Positions 16,888-26,306 of a DNA stretch of 64,000 bases are shown here, piece by piece. Position 1 is the first letter of the stretch. Each line of letters starts with the position of its first letter. A program made the position numbers and the translations under genes. Source of the stretch: Cupriavidus taiwanensis (GTDB lineage Bacteria; Pseudomonadota; Gammaproteobacteria; Burkholderiales; Burkholderiaceae); assembly GCF_900250075.1 (NCBI RefSeq), contig NZ_LT977070.1:1054001-1118000 (forward strand), in the 5' to 3' direction. The notes beneath the pieces are model-generated. The model made no database searches, was not told the DNA's origin, and saw only the letters and a list, made by a program, of their open reading frames with translations.

Positions 16888-18366
16888 TCAACCAAGCAAC
16901 TGGTCAAGCACGATCGTCTTGGACTCCAGGAAGGCGTTGAGTCCTTCAACTCCGCCTTCACGCCCGATCCCGGACTGCTTGAAGCCGCCGAAACCAATCG
17001 AGAAATCCGTGCGCGATGCGTTGTGTCCTACGGTGCCGGCTCGCAACCGTCGCGCGACATCCTGCGCGCGTTGCGTATCATGCGTGAACACCACGGCGTT
17101 CAGGCCAAAGATGGTGTCGTTGGCGAGCTCGACCGCCTGCGCCTCGCTGTCCGCCGGAATCACGGACAGCACGGGACCAAAGATCTCTTCCTGTGCAATG
17201 GTCGAACGGTTGTCGACGTTGCCGAACACCGTGGGCTCGAAGAAGAAGCCGCGCTCGAGGTGACGGGGGCGGGAGCCGCCCGCAGCCAGGGTAGCGCCCT
17301 CGCCAATGCCCCTGGCCACATAGCGCTCTACGGTCTCGCGCTGGCGCGCCGTCGCCAGCGGACCGACGGTCGTTGCGTCGTCGAACGGGTCGCCCAGCAC
17401 CATGGCGCGCGCCATCTCGCTCAGGGCCGCGACCATGGCGTTGTGCCTGGCACGCGGGACGATGATGCGGGTCAGGCTGTGGCAAACTTGTCCGGTGAGG
17501 TAACCGAAGCAGGCGCCGCCGATGGTCCTGGCCGCCGCGTCGATGTCGTAATCATCCAGAATCACCGCCGGTGATTTACCTCCCAGTTCCAGCGTGACCC
17601 GTGCCACCCGTTCAGCCGCCGCCGCGCCAATGCTGCGCCCCGCCGCCGTCGAGCCGGTGAAGGTGATCTTGTCCACGCCCGGGTGGCGGACCAGGGCTTC
17701 GGAAACGTTGCGGTCGGCGGTCACCATGTTGACCACGCCGGGCGGCAGGCCGACCTCCTCGCATACCTGGGCGAAGAGATAGGCGGAGGTTGGGGCCTCG
17801 GGCGACGGCTTGATGATGACCGTGCAGCCCGCCAGCAGCGCGGGTGCAACCTTGTACGCGGTCAGTGCCGCGGGGCCATTCCAAGGGACAATGGCCAGCA
17901 CTACGCCCACGGGTTCCTTGAAGCTGTAGGCCTGGTGTCCGGTCGCCGACCGATGCGGCTCGACAAAGGGGTAGGTCAGCGCCATGTCGGCGTACTGGCG
18001 GAACGCCCCGCCGACAAACTGGCCGATACGGGGCCGGGCTATTTTGTGCAGGATGCCTGATTCGATGGTCCAGCCGCGCGCGAAATCGTCATTCAATGCC
18101 TCCAGGCGTTGCGCGATCTTCTGGAGGTAAGCTGCTCGCTCCTGTGGCGTCAGTCGCGGCCATGGGCCCTTGTCGAACGCCTGGCGTGCAGCCTCGACAG
18201 CCCGCACAGCGTCTGCGGTGTCGGCCATGGCAATGGATGCGGCCACGGCTTCGGTGCTGCAATCGAGGACCTCGAACGCCTCGGTGTTGCCGGAAGGGAC
18301 CCATTGGCCGTCGATAAAGAAGCAGCCGGGATGCGTCAGCGGGATGGTGCGCTCGGTGTTCTTCAT
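16888..18366 (-). CDS. Aldehyde dehydrogenase (NAD(P)+)
   Basis: A 492-residue ALDH of standard length. The Rossmann and substrate-channel motif VGVVLAIVPWNGPAALTAYK, the TFTGSTAAGRSI turn, E260 in TLELGGKSPAVI and the catalytic C295 in GQVCHSLTRI are all present. It would oxidise the aldehyde made by the GMC oxidoreductase encoded just upstream (26-bp gap) to an acid. It is the last intact gene of the amidase-MFS-GMC-ALDH operon. Substrate unknown. Confidence 0.94.
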   Translation of the reverse strand: MKNTERTIPLTHPGCFFIDGQWVPSGNTEAFEVLDCSTEAVAASIAMADTADAVRAVEAARQAFDKGPWPRLTPQERAAYLQKIAQRLEALNDDFARGWTIESGILHKIARPRIGQFVGGAFRQYADMALTYPFVEPHRSATGHQAYSFKEPVGVVLAIVPWNGPAALTAYKVAPALLAGCTVIIKPSPEAPTSAYLFAQVCEEVGLPPGVVNMVTADRNVSEALVRHPGVDKITFTGSTAAGRSIGAAAAERVARVTLELGGKSPAVILDDYDIDAAARTIGGACFGYLTGQVCHSLTRIIVPRARHNAMVAALSEMARAMVLGDPFDDATTVGPLATARQRETVERYVARGIGEGATLAAGGSRPRHLERGFFFEPTVFGNVDNRSTIAQEEIFGPVLSVIPADSEAQAVELANDTIFGLNAVVFTHDTQRAQDVARRLRAGTVGHNASRTDFSIGFGGFKQSGIGREGGVEGLNAFLESKTIVLDQLLG

Positions 18367-18392
18367 GGTTTAGCGTTTTGTTATGTGCGGAA

Positions 18393-20015
18393 TCAGGAGA
18401 TGACGGCGCGCGCAGGCACCGCATCGGCACGGATCATGTCCGCGGCTTTCTCGCCGATCATGATGCATGGCGCATTGGTGTTGCCTGCGACGATCCTGGG
18501 CATAATCGATGCGTCGACGACCCGCAGCCCTTGCACCCCTCGCACGCACAGCCGCGCGTCCACCACGGCGAGTGGATCGCTACCCATCTTGCAGGTGCCG
18601 ACCTGATGCCAGCCGCTGTTGCCGCTGGTCTTAAGGTGCTCTAGCAACTGCTCGTCCGTATCGGTCGATGCCCCCGGTATTATCTCGGCGACCACGCGCG
18701 ATGCCAGCGGCTGCGCCTGGACGATCTTTCGCATGATCCGCATGCCAGCGATGGTGCGACGAATGTCGCCGGGGTCGCTCAGGTAGTTGGGATGAAACGC
18801 GGGCGCTTGCAGCGGATCTCGCGAGGCCAGTTCCATATGACCGCGCGAGTCCGGCGTCAGTAGCACCACCGAAGCGCCGATGGCCGCAAAATCGTCGACC
18901 ACCGGCTTACCGGACGGCGTGAACCTGAATGTCATCGGGCTGACGGTCAGTTGGAGGTCGGCTTCCGGACGGCTGGCCTCGCTGCGCGCATAGGCTGTCA
19001 CCGGCGCTGCCCCCAGCGCGAGGTAGCCACCATGCGTGAGCAGGTAGCGTGCGCCCTCCAGGTACTTGTGCACGCCGCGCAACCGGTGGTTGTAAGAGCT
19101 TTTCGGCGTGACCCGCCATGAGAGCGACCCGAACCAGTGGTCCTGCAGGTTGCGCCCCACGCCGGGCGACTCGACGGCAGGCGCGATGCCATGCCGGTGC
19201 AAGGCCGCGCCATCACCAATGCCCGATAACATCAGCAGATGCGGTGAGGCGAGGGCACCTCCAGACAGTATTACCTCGCGCGCGGCGGCGATCCTGCGCG
19301 ACTGGCCGTTCTCCAGCACCTCGACGCCGGTTGCCTGGCCGCATTCCAGCACCACCCGCGTCACCCGCACACCGGTGCGCACGGTCAGGTTGTGCCGGTG
19401 GCGTACCGGTTCAATAAAGGCGTTGTACGAGGTGTGGCGGCGGCCGTTGCGAATGGTGTATTGCCGGTAGCCGACGCCCTCGTGGGGCGGTCCGTTGAGG
19501 TCGTTGCTGCGCGGGATGCCAACGCTCTGCGCGGCGATGATAAAGTCATCCGCCGTCGGATGCCTGACCGCGGGGTCGCTCACATGCAACGGGCCATCGG
19601 CGCCGTGGTATGCATTGGCGCCGCGCTGGTTCGCTTCCGAGCGGACGAAATAGGGCAGGACGTCGGCCCAGCCCCATCCTTCATTGCCCAGAGCCGCCCA
19701 GTGGTCGAAATCGCCCGGCTGGCCGCGCATGTAGATCATGCCGTTGATCGAGCTGCTGCCCCCAAGGCCCTTGCCGCGCGGCCAGTACACCTTGCGCCCG
19801 CCCAGCGTTGGCACGGACTCGGTATTGAAGGCCCAGTTGAACTGCTTGTCCATGAACAGCTTGCCGGCGCCCGCCGGGGTGCGCACCCAGAAGTTGTCCA
19901 TTTCCGCGCCAGCCTCCAGCAGCAGCACGCGCACGGAGGGGTCCGCCGACAGGCGGCTTGCCACCACGCATCCGGACGAGCCGGCACCCACCACGATGTA
20001 GTCGTAGATTTCCAT
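18393..20015 (-). CDS. GMC-family FAD alcohol oxidoreductase (choline dehydrogenase-like)
   Basis: A 540-residue flavoprotein. The N-terminal ADP-binding motif is YDYIVVGAGSSGCVVASRLS. GKGLGGSSSINGMIYMRGQP is the GMC signature 1 and ILSGGALASPHLLMLSGIG signature 2. The C-terminal HQVGTCKMGSDPLAVV holds the active-site His, and ASIMPRIVAGNTNAPCIM the second catalytic residue (Asn). Its start is 13 bp from the MFS stop. It probably oxidises a primary alcohol to an aldehyde used by the neighbouring ALDH. Confidence 0.93.
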   Translation of the reverse strand: MEIYDYIVVGAGSSGCVVASRLSADPSVRVLLLEAGAEMDNFWVRTPAGAGKLFMDKQFNWAFNTESVPTLGGRKVYWPRGKGLGGSSSINGMIYMRGQPGDFDHWAALGNEGWGWADVLPYFVRSEANQRGANAYHGADGPLHVSDPAVRHPTADDFIIAAQSVGIPRSNDLNGPPHEGVGYRQYTIRNGRRHTSYNAFIEPVRHRHNLTVRTGVRVTRVVLECGQATGVEVLENGQSRRIAAAREVILSGGALASPHLLMLSGIGDGAALHRHGIAPAVESPGVGRNLQDHWFGSLSWRVTPKSSYNHRLRGVHKYLEGARYLLTHGGYLALGAAPVTAYARSEASRPEADLQLTVSPMTFRFTPSGKPVVDDFAAIGASVVLLTPDSRGHMELASRDPLQAPAFHPNYLSDPGDIRRTIAGMRIMRKIVQAQPLASRVVAEIIPGASTDTDEQLLEHLKTSGNSGWHQVGTCKMGSDPLAVVDARLCVRGVQGLRVVDASIMPRIVAGNTNAPCIMIGEKAADMIRADAVPARAVIS

Positions 20016-20028
20016 GGGGCAAGACGCT

Positions 20029-21315
20029 TTACCGGGTCTTCGGGATCAGCGGCACGAACACTGCCGCCATCACCGCCGGGATGATGAACGCATAGAAATT
20101 CCAGTGCATCCCCAGGTTCGAGCCGACGATCCATCCGCCGATCAGCGGCCCGAGGACAGAGCCGAACCGGCCGAGCGCTTGCGAAGCCCCGAGCGCCGAG
20201 CCCCGGCAGGAAGTGGGGAAGTGCGTAGCGATGTAGCCGTAGACGAGCGAGCTGGTGCCGATCGAGCCGATCCCGGCGCCGAATACCGCCAGCATCAGCC
20301 ATTCGAACTCCAGCTTCTGGCTGAGCGCAACCAGTGACAGCACGCCGATGGCGAAGAACGGAATGATCACGCGCTTCGAGCCCAGCCGGTCGGCGAGCCA
20401 GGAGCCACCGAGCATCCCCACCACGGCGCCAAGCTGCATCACCAGCAGGAACTGCAGCGAAGAGCCAAGCGGATAGCCCGCTTTGCGCATCAGCTGCGGC
20501 AGCCACGCATTCAGCCCATAGACGATCAGCTGCACACAGAAAGTCACGAACGCGAACAGCATCGCGGAAGCGCGGAAATCGGCCGACAGCAGCAGGCGGT
20601 ATCCACGCGCGCCTGCGACCTTGTCCTGCGACCGGCGCTGCGCCTCCTGCTCGCGCACGATCTGGTCGAAATCGAGCGAATAGCGCGTGGCCAGCTTGCG
20701 CGCCTCATCCATGCGGCCGCGGTCGACCAGGAAGTTGACCGACTCGGGCAGGGCCACGTACATCACCGGCAGGATCAGCGCATAGAAGCCGCCCAGCGCA
20801 TAGAGCGTGCGCCAGCCATGCGACTGCAGTAGGGCAATGGCGACGAAGGCACAGATGATGCCGCCCACCGAATAGCCAGTCAGCGTCAGCGCGTTGTACC
20901 ACTGGCGCCGGTTGCGCGGCGCATATTCGACCGTGAGCGCCACGGCTGAGGGCACCACGCCACCCAGCCCGATGCCGGTAAGGAAGCGGGCCGTTCCCAG
21001 GAACAGCGGGGAAGTCGCCAGCGCGCAGACGACCGAGCCGAGCGAGAACCACAGCACGCCGATCATGATCAGCTTGCGCCTGCCGACGCGATCGGTCAGG
21101 GGGCCGGCCGCCGCCAGGCCAACCATCATGCCCACCAGGGTCCAGCTTCCGATCATGCCTGCCGCGGCGGGGCTCAGGCCCCAGCCGGGCTCTTCCAGCA
21201 GGCGCGGAATGGTGGCGCCGTAGACGATGAGGTCATAGCCATCGGCCACGAGCGTCAGGAAACATAGAATGACGACGGACAGACTGCTTCGGGTTGGCAG
21301 CGTTGCTTGATGCAT
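20029..21315 (-). CDS. MFS transporter, AAHS (aromatic acid:H+ symporter)-like
   Basis: About 428 residues from the ATG at 21315, with AAGAGGAGACACC upstream; the longer frame to 21615 is not supported. TM1 contains LTLVADGYDLIVYGATIPRL, the DGxD pattern of AAHS carriers such as BenK and PcaK. GPLTDRVGRRKLIMIGVLW is the loop 2-3 MFS motif. Twelve membrane segments can be traced. It probably imports the aromatic or related acid/amide handled by the operon. A 160-bp gap separates it from the small AtzG-like gene. Confidence 0.9.
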   Translation of the reverse strand: MHQATLPTRSSLSVVILCFLTLVADGYDLIVYGATIPRLLEEPGWGLSPAAAGMIGSWTLVGMMVGLAAAGPLTDRVGRRKLIMIGVLWFSLGSVVCALATSPLFLGTARFLTGIGLGGVVPSAVALTVEYAPRNRRQWYNALTLTGYSVGGIICAFVAIALLQSHGWRTLYALGGFYALILPVMYVALPESVNFLVDRGRMDEARKLATRYSLDFDQIVREQEAQRRSQDKVAGARGYRLLLSADFRASAMLFAFVTFCVQLIVYGLNAWLPQLMRKAGYPLGSSLQFLLVMQLGAVVGMLGGSWLADRLGSKRVIIPFFAIGVLSLVALSQKLEFEWLMLAVFGAGIGSIGTSSLVYGYIATHFPTSCRGSALGASQALGRFGSVLGPLIGGWIVGSNLGMHWNFYAFIIPAVMAAVFVPLIPKTR

Positions 21316-21476
21316 GGTGTCTCCTCTTTGCCGTGTTATGGGTGCTACGTTGAGCGATGCCAGCACGCCCCGATGCGGGACCTGGAACGCCCGCAGCAAG
21401 GGTAGTGAGGGGTCGCTGTCGCGCCAACTGGCCGTTTTCGAAACAGCGATTCGTATCGGTCGAAGCCGGCGGTCCC

Positions 21477-21689
21477 TCAGTCGCGAGAGGGGGCTGGCAT
21501 GAAGTTCCTGGGGTCGTAGACGTGTGCCGGCTCGTCGGCACGCGGCCGGTTGCGGCGCAGGCGCGCCAGCGCCGGTTCGATGGCCTGATATGCCTCGACC
21601 AGTTCGTCGAAGCATCCGGGGTCAAGATGAAGCCCGGCGGCTTTGGCGAGGACGGCAATCTCGTCACGGGTCAGCAGATCGTGGGTCAT
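21477..21689 (-). CDS. AtzG-like small subunit (DUF4089-type)
   Basis: A 70-residue protein whose helical sequence (DEIAVLAKAAGLHLDPGCFD and ELVEAYQAIEPALARLRRNR) and tail (EPAHVYDPRNF) resemble AtzG, the GatC-like partner that stabilises the amidase AtzE. It starts 20 bp after the amidase stop. By analogy the two products form a complex, like GatA with GatC. The analogy is from motif and context only. Confidence 0.7.
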   Translation of the reverse strand: MTHDLLTRDEIAVLAKAAGLHLDPGCFDELVEAYQAIEPALARLRRNRPRADEPAHVYDPRNFMPAPSRD

Positions 21690-21709
21690 ATTCGCAGGCG
21701 GCAGGCCGT

Positions 21710-23146
21710 TCAGAGGGTTGGGGGAGTAAAGCCGCGCAAGCCGTGGTGACGCTCGAAGGCATCGCCTGCGCGAAGCAGGGTGGCTTCGTCAAACGGCCTG
21801 GCCGACAGCTGCAATCCCAGCGGCAGCCCGCCAGCGGTGTAGCCGCAGGGAACGCTCAGCACCGGATTGCCAGCCAGGCTGAACGGCATGGTGATGGGTG
21901 GCCGGTGTGCGAAGCGGCCGCCTGCCGCAGGGTCGTACGGCTCGGCTTCCTGCATCCAGCCGGCTGTCAGCAGCAGCTCTACCTGCCGGAACTCGGCGAA
22001 CATGCGCGTGACCAGCTCGGTGCGCCAGCGCAGAGCCTGGACGTAGTCTTCAGCGCGCAGCAGTGCGCCGGCGATGATGCTTTTGCGGAACGGGCGGCCG
22101 AACAGATATGGATAGCGTTTCAGGGCGCCCTCGTGTACGGCGTAGAGCTCGCTCAGGCCAATGATCGTCTTGCAGTCGATGTAGTCCTGCAGCGCATCGA
22201 GCCGCACCTCTTCGACGTGCGCGCCCAGGCGCTCGAGCGTCCGGACCGCGCCATGCATGGCCGCCTCAACCTCGAGCGTGGCCACGCCGGCATACCACTG
22301 GCGCACGAGACCGATGCGCAATCCGCTGATATCACCGGTCAGTGCGCCGCGATAGTCCGACACCGGCTCGTCGATGCTGGCAGGATCGCGCGGGTCGTGG
22401 CCGGCCATGGCACCGAGCATCAGGGCGCAGTCTTCCACGGTGCGCGCCATCGGACCGCAGTGATCGAGCGAAAACGTGTTGGGATGCAATCCGCGCCGGC
22501 TGATGCGACCGTAGGTGGGCTTGAGCGCCACGATGCCGCAGACCGCGGCGGGATAGCGCAGCGAGCCGCCTGTGTCCGTACCTACCGCCGCGGGGACTTG
22601 GCGTGCAGCCACGGCCGCGCCCCCGCCCGCCGACGAACCACCCGCTAGGTACGCAACGTCCCACGGATTGCGCGGGGGAGGCCAAGGCAGGTCCCAGCAG
22701 GGGCCGCCTTGCGCGAACTCCCATGTTGCCACCTTGCCGATGACGATGGCGCCTGCCTGTTCCAGCAGGGAGACCACGTGGGCGTTCTCTTGTGGCACAT
22801 GGTCCTGCAGCAGCCGCGAATTCGATGTCGTGCGGATCCCTGCGGTATCGATGTTGTCCTTGATGGCGAAGGGGATGCCGTCCATGCCACCGCGATAGCC
22901 GCCGTTGCGGATGCGAACCTCAGCGGCGCGCGCGGCGGCGCGGGCCTGGTCGGCCGTCACGGTGACAAAGGCGTGCAGTCGTGTGTCGAGTGCCTCGATC
23001 CGATCGAGACAGGCTTCGACGATCGCGACCGGAGACAGGGTGCCTCGCCGCAGCCGTGCGCCCAGCTCGGCGATGGTCAGGGCAGTGAGGTCGCCCTGGT
23101 CGACGTGATCGGCGTGGTCAGCGCAGACTTCGAGTGGATCAGCCAA
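21710..23146 (-). CDS. Amidase (amidase-signature family)
   Basis: About 478 residues. I place the start at TTG 23146 because GGGGAGGAAGGAC sits directly upstream and the protein there begins LADPLEVCADHADHVDQGDL, followed by the usual TIAELGARLRRGTLSPVAIV; the 46 residues that could be added upstream look non-coding. The Ser-cisSer-Lys triad is visible: K96 in FAIKDNIDTAG, S171 in GGSSAGG and S195 in GTDTGGSLRYPAAVCG. It hydrolyses an amide to acid plus ammonia or amine. It is the first gene of the operon and is paired with the AtzG-like subunit. Confidence 0.9.
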   Translation of the reverse strand: MADPLEVCADHADHVDQGDLTALTIAELGARLRRGTLSPVAIVEACLDRIEALDTRLHAFVTVTADQARAAARAAEVRIRNGGYRGGMDGIPFAIKDNIDTAGIRTTSNSRLLQDHVPQENAHVVSLLEQAGAIVIGKVATWEFAQGGPCWDLPWPPPRNPWDVAYLAGGSSAGGGAAVAARQVPAAVGTDTGGSLRYPAAVCGIVALKPTYGRISRRGLHPNTFSLDHCGPMARTVEDCALMLGAMAGHDPRDPASIDEPVSDYRGALTGDISGLRIGLVRQWYAGVATLEVEAAMHGAVRTLERLGAHVEEVRLDALQDYIDCKTIIGLSELYAVHEGALKRYPYLFGRPFRKSIIAGALLRAEDYVQALRWRTELVTRMFAEFRQVELLLTAGWMQEAEPYDPAAGGRFAHRPPITMPFSLAGNPVLSVPCGYTAGGLPLGLQLSARPFDEATLLRAGDAFERHHGLRGFTPPTL

Positions 23147-23335
23147 GTCCTTCCTCCCCGGGGCAAGGTGAATGTACCGCCGTGCGCGCCGATGACAGCC
23201 ACGACTGGCGCTACAGGTGACGATGGGCAGTTTTGGCATCGGCCGCTCATCCGTCAATTCAGCCTCACAGAGCGTCCCGTACATCGAAAGGGACGGCTCC
23301 GACCTGCCCCCCGGCGGGAGCGTCGCCTACGTCTT

Positions 23336-24220
23336 TCAGTACCGCAGCGCCTCGACCAGCAGCGAGAATGCCGACGAGGCGTGGCGCCGGTTGGCGTAGT
23401 ACAGGTGGTAGCCCTCAAATGTCTTGCGCCACTCGCCCAGGACCTGGATGAGATGTCCCGATGCGATCTGTTCGCTGACGTATGCCTCCGGCAGGAAGGC
23501 CAGCCCTAGGCCTGCCACGGCGACATCGCGTATCGGCGCGATGCTGTTGAACACCATCGGCCCGTCAACCTTGACGCGATGCTCCTTGCCCGCCTTCATG
23601 AACGTCCAGGGAAACTCCCCGTGCGTGGGCAGCCGCAGGTTAAGACAGGCGTGCGTAACCAGGTCAGGCGGGCGCTTCGGTGCCGCATGCCTGAGGAAAT
23701 AGGACGGTGCACCGACCACGGCCATGGGAACGTCCGGGCCGATGCGCACCGCGATCATGTCTTTTTGCACCAGCCGGCCGCGCCGTACTCCGGCGTCAAA
23801 GCGGCCGCTAACGATGTCCGTCAGGCCATAGTCCGTGGTGATCTCGACCCGGATCTCGGGATAGTCCGGCAGGAAGCGCGCGATGGCTGGCTGCAGCACG
23901 CTCTGCACCGCATATTCGTCTGCCGTCAGCCGGATGGTCCCCGCGGGCTTCCCGGCCAGTTCCCCCATCTCCGCGAGGCCGGCATCGATCTCGCCCATCG
24001 CAGGACCGATCCGGTTCAGCAGCCGTTCACCGGCTTCGGTCAGCGACACGCTGCGTGTCGTGCGCGAGAATAGTCGCAGGCCCAGGCGCGCCTCCAGCCC
24101 TCGGATGGTCTGGCTGAGCGCCGATTGCGACACACCAAGCCGGGCCGCTGCGCGGGTAAAGCTGGAGGCTTCGGCTACCATCAGGAAGGCTGACAGGTCC
24201 TTGAGATTGTTGATGTTCAT
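23336..24220 (-). CDS. LysR-family transcriptional regulator
   Basis: About 294 residues from the ATG at 24220, preceded by AAGGAGGGATTCTT. wHTH: LKDLSAFLMVAEASSFTRAA, ARLGVSQSALSQTIRGLEAR. The effector domain follows from GTIRLTADEYAVQSVLQPAI. The type resembles the large CrgA-like group. It is divergent from the alpha/beta hydrolase gene (108-bp gap), its most likely target, and it lies 190 bp upstream of the amidase operon on the same strand. Confidence 0.93.
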   Translation of the reverse strand: MNINNLKDLSAFLMVAEASSFTRAAARLGVSQSALSQTIRGLEARLGLRLFSRTTRSVSLTEAGERLLNRIGPAMGEIDAGLAEMGELAGKPAGTIRLTADEYAVQSVLQPAIARFLPDYPEIRVEITTDYGLTDIVSGRFDAGVRRGRLVQKDMIAVRIGPDVPMAVVGAPSYFLRHAAPKRPPDLVTHACLNLRLPTHGEFPWTFMKAGKEHRVKVDGPMVFNSIAPIRDVAVAGLGLAFLPEAYVSEQIASGHLIQVLGEWRKTFEGYHLYYANRRHASSAFSLLVEALRY

Positions 24221-24328
24221 TAAGAATCCCTCCTTATAGCGGTAAGCGGATTCTGCTGGATTATCACAAGGCGTTCCGGCCTCTACCATCCATCGTGTTT
24301 CCCCTTCTCACGACTCTGGAGCGATGCC

Positions 24329-25252
24329 ATGTCGAAAGCAGTCAAATTCAGCAACAAGTACTGGGCCGTGGCGGCCGACCTGTACCACCCGGCCGGCTTC
24401 GACGCACAGAAGCAATACCCCGCCATCCTGTGCGCCCACCCGATCAGCAGTTGCAAGGAGCAGACCGCCGCGATCTATGCCGAAAAGCTGGCCGCGCTGG
24501 GTTACGTTGTGCTGGCATTCGACGCCTCGCACCAGGGCGCGAGTGGCGGCGAGCCTCGCTACCTCGAAGACCCGGCCTCCCGTGTCGAGGATTTCCGCTG
24601 CGCGGTGGACTACCTGGTGACGCTGGGCTATGTGGATGAAGCGCGCATCGGCGTGCTGGGGATCTGCGGCGGAGGCGGGTACGCCGTCAATGCCGCGATG
24701 ACCGAGCGTCGGATCAAGGCGGTGGGCACAGTGGTGGCGGCCAACTACGGCCGCATCATGCGCGAAGGCGACCAGTCCCCGGATGCGGCACTGAAGACGC
24801 TTGAAGCGATTGGCAGGCAACGCACTGCCGAGGCCCGCGGCGCGGAGCCGGCGATCGTCACCTATATCCCCGCCTCGGTGGCGGAAAGGGAGAAGGCCGG
24901 GATCACCGACATCGATATCGTCGAGGCGGTCGAGTACTACACCACGCCGCGCGGGCAGCAGCCGGGCTCTCCCAACAAGCTGCGCTTCTCCGGGCTACAG
25001 GCGGCGGTGGGTTTCGATGCCTTCCACCTGGCTGAACACCTGCTGACCCAGCCGCTGCAGATCGTGGTGGGCAGCAAGCCCGGGGCTTTCGGCTCGCTGC
25101 GTGATGGCTACGAACTGTTCAGCCGTGCGCGTTCCGAGCGGAAGAACCTGTTTGTGGTGGAAGGGGCAAGCCATTATGACCTGTACGACCAACCGGAATA
25201 TGTTGAACAGGCCATGGCAAAGCTCGGGCCGTTCTACCAGGAGAACCTCTGA
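24329..25252 (+). CDS. Alpha/beta hydrolase, dienelactone hydrolase-like
   Basis: A 307-residue hydrolase. The nucleophile elbow is IGVLGICGGGGYAVNAA, where Cys replaces the usual Ser, as in dienelactone hydrolases and YcjY-type proteins. The probable catalytic His is in VEGASHYDLYDQPEYV. The N-terminal KYWAVAADLYHPAGF and CAHPISSCKEQTA fit this subgroup. The start has CTGGAGCGATGCC upstream. It is divergent from the LysR at 23336-24220. The substrate, ester or thioester, is unknown. Confidence 0.85.
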   Translation: MSKAVKFSNKYWAVAADLYHPAGFDAQKQYPAILCAHPISSCKEQTAAIYAEKLAALGYVVLAFDASHQGASGGEPRYLEDPASRVEDFRCAVDYLVTLGYVDEARIGVLGICGGGGYAVNAAMTERRIKAVGTVVAANYGRIMREGDQSPDAALKTLEAIGRQRTAEARGAEPAIVTYIPASVAEREKAGITDIDIVEAVEYYTTPRGQQPGSPNKLRFSGLQAAVGFDAFHLAEHLLTQPLQIVVGSKPGAFGSLRDGYELFSRARSERKNLFVVEGASHYDLYDQPEYVEQAMAKLGPFYQENL

Positions 25253-26306
25253 GATGCCGGCCGCATTCCGACAGGCGGGAGCCTTTGACCGGTTGCATTG
25301 ACTTGCACCGGTTCCGGGACCACGCTGGCATCCACTGACCCGTCCGAAGGAGACAGATGATGCAGCCTCACAGTGGTTCCGAAGACGGTGTGCCGACCAA
25401 TCTGCCAGCAGAAGCCACTGCCACCATCGCCTGGCATGTCGCCCGCGTGCGAATGCGCGGGTTGATACAGCGGACACGGAAGCGCTACGCCGCTTGGCCA
25501 TGCAAGAACCTAGCGGATCCGGTTCGGCAGGGTAGCGGAACACTGTCGATACCTATAGCTGTATCGCGAAATGGGCGGCGGCAAGACGCAGGCAACCTGA
25601 TCACTATGCCGTACTCGCATCGGCTCAGTACGTTTTTGCCTGACTAAAGGGGAATGCTTACGATCCCTCTGAGCTGGCAAGTTTGCAGCGCGGCCAGTTC
25701 GTTAGTTGGGGTGCAGCGAGAACGAAGAACCGACATCACGCCGCTTATGTCGTCCTCTCCGGATGTGGGAGTGAACGGATTTGGTCGTGCAAAAAGGCAT
25801 CGGCTTCAATTGTTCCTTCGCCCGCAGATTGCCGCGATTGTCGTCGGATCAGCGATGAGCGACCGCCTTTAACTATGGAGCGGCCATTGGAGTGTCTGTC
25901 GGCGCAGGCAGGCGAGTGGCGGAAGATGGCCGTTCTCGGCCGTCAGCCCACAGGAAAGCCGCATCTCCGTGACCTTGGGCCAACCCTAGAAGCACGAGTT
26001 GGCTGGTGCCGGGAGCAAGAGCTTCCTTTGAATAAGGCTGCACGGCGTTTCAATAGAGGCGGGGACTGCTGCTCCGCTGCGGCCACAATATTGAACCCGC
26101 AAGGGCCGCAGTGCGTCGTGTAACGGTTTGCCGCGCGCGTCCTTTCCCAGCGAACGTGCTCCCCGTCGCGGCTAATGGTGATGGGCTAGCTAGGCTGGTC
26201 ACGGCTAAAAGAAGAACTACGTCACTAGCGGAGTCGACTCGCTTGTCAGGCGGGCAGGCACTAATGCAGAAGCTTGCTGCCGGCTGTAGGCATGGGTTCA
26301 TTGCAC
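25253..26306. other. Gene-poor stretch, possible island boundary
   Basis: About 1.05 kb with only short open frames on both strands. None has a good ribosome site or a product I recognise, and base use is visibly less GC-rich than in the flanking metabolic genes. I see no transposase fragment or tRNA. It separates the alpha/beta hydrolase from the accessory GNAT-PIN operon, so it may be decayed DNA at one edge of an insertion. Confidence 0.5.

Noticed and set aside
21710-23146. Naming the amidase AtzE
   Set aside because: Only the small partner and general amidase motifs agree; the cyanuric acid pathway genes are absent, so the symbol would be overclaimed.
25654-26123. Short plus-strand frames in the 25-26 kb region
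   Set aside because: No recognisable domain, no ribosome site and no conservation clue.
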